DNA of 9,724 bases, from the NCBI GenBank assembly GCA_021798375.1, contig JAJZHU010000073.1, positions 1-9,724 on the forward strand. Direction: 5' to 3'. The notes beneath the pieces are model-generated. The model was not told where the DNA came from and made no database searches. It was given only the letters and a program-made list of their open reading frames with translations. A program made the position numbers and the translations under genes. This DNA is from Pseudomonadota bacterium. GTDB lineage: Bacteria; Pseudomonadota; Alphaproteobacteria; Acetobacterales; Acetobacteraceae. Of this stretch, positions 8,519 through 9,724 are shown piece after piece. Each line of letters opens with the position of its first letter. Within the stretch, counting starts at the first letter, position 1.

Positions 8519-8985
8519 CAGGCATCCCCCGTGGCGACCAGGGGAGGGGCGTTGGTGCCGCGATTGGCGGCGGCGCGGGCCATGCGGGCATTGGCGCCAT
8601 CTTTCGACCAGATCTGGAAAATACTGCCGCTGCCCAGAAACATTACATCGTTCCGCAGCCCGGCGTGGGCGATGAAATTTACGGGCAGCTTCAGGCGTCC
8701 GTCGCCGTCGGGTTCGATTTCCAGCGCGGGCCAATGGAAGATCACATTGAAATCGTCGGCCGCCGCTTCGTCGTCGGCCAGTTTGGCCAAGATGCGGGCG
8801 GAATAGGTGTTGAATTCGGGGATCGGCCAGGCTTCCAGGCAATGTTCCTTGTCGCTGGGGCGCAGACGCAGGGACGGGGCGCCGGGGGGAACCAGCGATT
8901 GCAGCAAGTCGCGGAACGGCTTTGGGACCAATAGGCGTCCCTTGGTATCAAGCCGGCCTGCATGTGCGCCCGTGAAATGGGTCAT
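8518..8985 (-). CDS. mraZ: MraZ, transcriptional regulator of the dcw cluster
   Basis: DNA-binding regulator of the dcw operon, normally the first gene and autoregulatory. It has 155 residues, close to E. coli MraZ (152). It has the expected two tandem SpoVT/AbrB-type half-folds: LDTKGRLLVPKPFRD (12-26) and DGDGRLKLPVNFIAHAGL (93-110), each with the D-x-x/K-G-R core that contacts DNA in this family. Family members form ring-shaped oligomers that bind phased TGGG boxes, and such boxes lie directly upstream (9045-9099). The ATG at 8985 with CAGG 6 nt upstream matches the conserved N-terminus. An in-frame start at 9084 would add 33 unrelated residues and run through the operator and promoter, so it is unlikely. 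Its stop overlaps rsmH by one base. Confidence 0.97.
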   Translation of the reverse strand: MTHFTGAHAGRLDTKGRLLVPKPFRDLLQSLVPPGAPSLRLRPSDKEHCLEAWPIPEFNTYSARILAKLADDEAAADDFNVIFHWPALEIEPDGDGRLKLPVNFIAHAGLRNDVMFLGSGSIFQIWSKDGANARMARAAANRGTNAPPLVATGDA

Positions 8986-9047
8986 TTGCTGCCTGGTGGG
9001 TCCGTTTGGATGAAGATTCGGCGACGTTCTGCCCGCTTTTTGATTGG

Positions 9048-9064
9048 GTTTATCTGGGATAAAC
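9048..9064. repeat. Perfect 7+7 inverted repeat in the mraZ control region
   Basis: GTTTATC (9048-9054), spacer TGG, then GATAAAC (9058-9064) is a perfect dyad. It is centred on the second MraZ box and overlaps the predicted -10 of the mraZ promoter. It could be an operator for a second, dimeric regulator, or a short hairpin if transcription begins further upstream. It could also be a by-product of the box sequences. Confidence 0.6.
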
Positions 9065-9084
9065 TGGAATCTGGTGGGCGTCAA
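9058..9084 (-). promoter_or_regulatory. Candidate mraZ (dcw) promoter
   Basis: On the minus strand, TTGACG (9084-9079) is a 5/6 match to the sigma-70 -35 box. A weak -10-like TTTATC (9063-9058) follows after 15 bp, with TTATCC at 16 bp as an alternative register. The start site would be near 9051, leaving a leader of about 65 nt. The -35 falls between MraZ boxes 4 and 5. A competing upstream candidate is TAAAAT (9159-9154), which has a better -10 but only a poor -35. Confidence 0.42.
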
Positions 9085-9204
9085 CGGAAATCGCCGGATT
9101 TATGGTGGATTCGAGCGTGAAATTAGGCCGTTTTTGGCAACGCGACGTTGATGATTTTATGCCGGGGAGCGCGAACATCATGGCGCTTCCCCCGTGGGGA
9201 GTTA

Positions 9205-9245
9205 TTTGCATTTGCAATTATCTCGCCGGCTGATATAAATGCAAA
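9205..9245. repeat. Perfect 9-bp inverted repeat around the plus-strand promoter
   Basis: TTTGCATTT (9205-9213) and AAATGCAAA (9237-9245) are exact reverse complements. The half-site centres are 32 bp apart, about three helical turns. TTTGCA also occurs a second time directly at 9211-9216. The arms bracket the -35 and -10 candidates of the gene to the right, which is the usual layout of an operator. The binding protein cannot be named from the sequence. Confidence 0.6.
9211..9239 (+). promoter_or_regulatory. Candidate promoter of the micro-ORF / URO-D operon
   Basis: TTTGCA (9211-9216, 4/6 match to -35), 17-bp spacer, TATAAA (9234-9239, 5/6 match to -10). Shifting the -35 one base gives TTGCAA with a 16-bp spacer. 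The start site would fall near 9246, just before the ribosome binding site at 9249. The surrounding bases are noticeably richer in A and T than the coding regions. Confidence 0.5.
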
Positions 9246-9248
9246 AAA

Positions 9249-9254
9249 GGGAGG
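9249..9254 (+). promoter_or_regulatory. Ribosome binding site of the micro-ORF
   Basis: GGGAGG, 9 nt before the ATG at 9264. It is far better than anything in front of the following gene (ATG 9329), which has only a GGGGGA inside the micro-ORF. Ribosomes probably load here and reach the second gene by coupling. Confidence 0.6.
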
Positions 9255-9263
9255 AACCAGGCG

Positions 9264-9332
9264 ATGAACGATCGTAATGAACCAGTGGCGCGGTTGGTCG
9301 AACGGCTTTTGCGATGGGGGACCGCCGCATGA
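9264..9332 (+). CDS. 22-residue micro-ORF, possible leader peptide coupled to the URO-D gene
   Basis: The ORF encodes MNDRNEPVARLVERLLRWGTAA. It begins 9 nt after GGGAGG and ends in an ATGA overlap with the next start, in a different reading frame. The peptide is short, charged and partly amphipathic (RLVERLLRW), with no membrane segment or recognisable domain. The arrangement suggests a translational-coupling leader or a very small protein expressed with its neighbour. It has no run of one amino acid, so it does not look like a classical attenuator peptide. Alternatives are chance, or the start of a longer protein broken by a frameshift, but the downstream protein has a sensible N-terminus of its own. 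I do not recognise a function. Confidence 0.45.
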   Translation: MNDRNEPVARLVERLLRWGTAA

Positions 9333-9724
9333 GTCTCGCAATCGCCGAAAATCTTCCCCCCGACGCGCGGGAAGCGTTCGACAAAAGATGGCAGCGGGTG
9401 GCCGATTGCATCGCCGGGCGCGCGCCCGACCGGATGCCGGTATCGTTGATCGGCGGTTTCTGGTTCGCCAAATATGGCGGCGTCACCTGCCGCCAATTGA
9501 TGTACGATTTCGAGACGTCGAATCAAATCGGCGAACGCGCCATTGTGGAATTCGAGCCGGACATCGGCGGCGGCGCCAATTTTACCGCCTCGTGGGGACC
9601 TTTGTGGGACAAGGTCGATTTCAGGCAGTTGGAATGGGCGGGGCACGGGGTATCGGAGGATTCACCTTACCAATACATCGACAAAGAATATATGCCGGCG
9701 GAGGAATATGATGAATTCATCTTC
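9329..9724 (+). CDS. URO-D superfamily protein, probable methyltransferase-type (partial, 3' end outside window)
   Basis: 132 codons are open to the right edge; complete superfamily members are about 340-400 residues. The early motif IAGRAPDRMPVSLIGGFWFAKYGG (about 29-52) matches the G-x-x-PDR-x-P-V start of URO-D folds. The RQAGRY signature of true uroporphyrinogen decarboxylase (HemE), expected just after it, is absent. LMYDFETSNQIGERAIVEFEPDIGG (about 57-81) and ASWGPLWDKV (88-97) resemble uncharacterised URO-D family proteins related to corrinoid or cofactor-dependent methyltransferases such as MtaA. The first 20 residues are an ordinary helical lead-in. A methyl-transfer role is inferred from family resemblance, and the zinc and substrate residues lie outside the window. 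It is divergent from the dcw operon and coupled to the micro-ORF. Confidence 0.8.
   Translation, partial: MSLAIAENLPPDAREAFDKRWQRVADCIAGRAPDRMPVSLIGGFWFAKYGGVTCRQLMYDFETSNQIGERAIVEFEPDIGGGANFTASWGPLWDKVDFRQLEWAGHGVSEDSPYQYIDKEYMPAEEYDEFIF

Larger units (their letters stand above)
9045..9099. promoter_or_regulatory. Probable MraZ operator: 10-bp phased YGG boxes
   Basis: On the plus strand, boxes TGGGT (9045), TGGGA (9055), TGGAA (9065), TGGGC (9075), CGGAA (9085) and CGGAT (9095) start exactly 10 bp apart. The first four are close to the known MraZ target, TGGGN repeats separated by 5-nt spacers; the last two are degenerate. The array begins 60 bp upstream of the mraZ ATG and covers the candidate mraZ promoter, which fits autorepression. 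The boxes read on the strand opposite to mraZ. No TGGG occurs on the mraZ coding strand between the gene and position 9260. Confidence 0.72.

Noticed and set aside
8519..8842. N-terminal extension of RsmH to 8842
   Set aside because: The added residues come from mraZ read out of frame. MHIPVLLDEV at 8518 is the conserved family start.
8986..9084. MraZ start at 9084, adding 33 residues
   Set aside because: It would translate through the candidate promoter and MraZ boxes, and the conserved N-terminus with a ribosome binding site is at 8985.
9188..9200. Hairpin TCCCC-CGT-GGGGA as a terminator
   Set aside because: The stem is only 5 bp, no T-run follows on either strand, and no gene converges on it. 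It may be a chance dyad.
9218..9646. Minus-strand ORF opposite the URO-D gene
   Set aside because: The plus-strand frame shows URO-D family motifs and promoter and ribosome signals. The minus-strand product has no recognisable domain.
9329..9724. Naming the right-hand gene hemE
   Set aside because: The RQAGRY motif of true uroporphyrinogen decarboxylase is missing at the expected place, so only superfamily membership is supported.

Overview
The window is GC-rich bacterial chromosome, almost certainly from an alphaproteobacterium. It carries the 5' half of a division and cell wall (dcw) cluster in the canonical proteobacterial order. The MraY, MurE and FtsL-like sequences look alphaproteobacterial. 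Acetobacteraceae or Sphingomonadales are plausible, but the genus cannot be fixed by reading alone.

Positions 1-8985 (minus strand, read right to left) hold mraZ, rsmH (mraW), an ftsL-like gene, ftsI, murE, murF, mraY and the first 271 codons of murD, which leaves the window at its left edge. All seven junctions overlap (1 to 14 nt), so the block looks like one translationally coupled operon. MraZ is the cluster's transcriptional regulator and RsmH methylates 16S rRNA. FtsL and FtsI (PBP3) act in septal peptidoglycan synthesis. MurE, MurF, MraY and MurD are steps of the UDP-MurNAc-pentapeptide and lipid I pathway. All catalytic motifs looked for are intact, and the MurE DNPR motif indicates meso-diaminopimelate peptidoglycan.

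Positions 8986-9263 are a 278-base divergent intergenic region that is AT-richer and dense in signals. It holds a series of YGG boxes spaced exactly 10 bp (9045-9099), which is a convincing MraZ operator. A candidate mraZ promoter and a perfect 7+7 dyad lie inside that array. A perfect 9-bp inverted repeat (9205-9245) surrounds a plus-strand promoter candidate.

Positions 9264-9724 (plus strand) hold a 22-codon micro-ORF with a good ribosome binding site. Its stop overlaps the start of a URO-D superfamily gene that runs off the right edge. That gene lacks the N-terminal motif of true HemE and is more likely a methyltransferase-type relative. I saw no tRNA, rRNA, CRISPR array, insertion sequence or transposon. 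Most of the window is conserved core genome; the less ordinary material is in the divergent control region and the small plus-strand operon.
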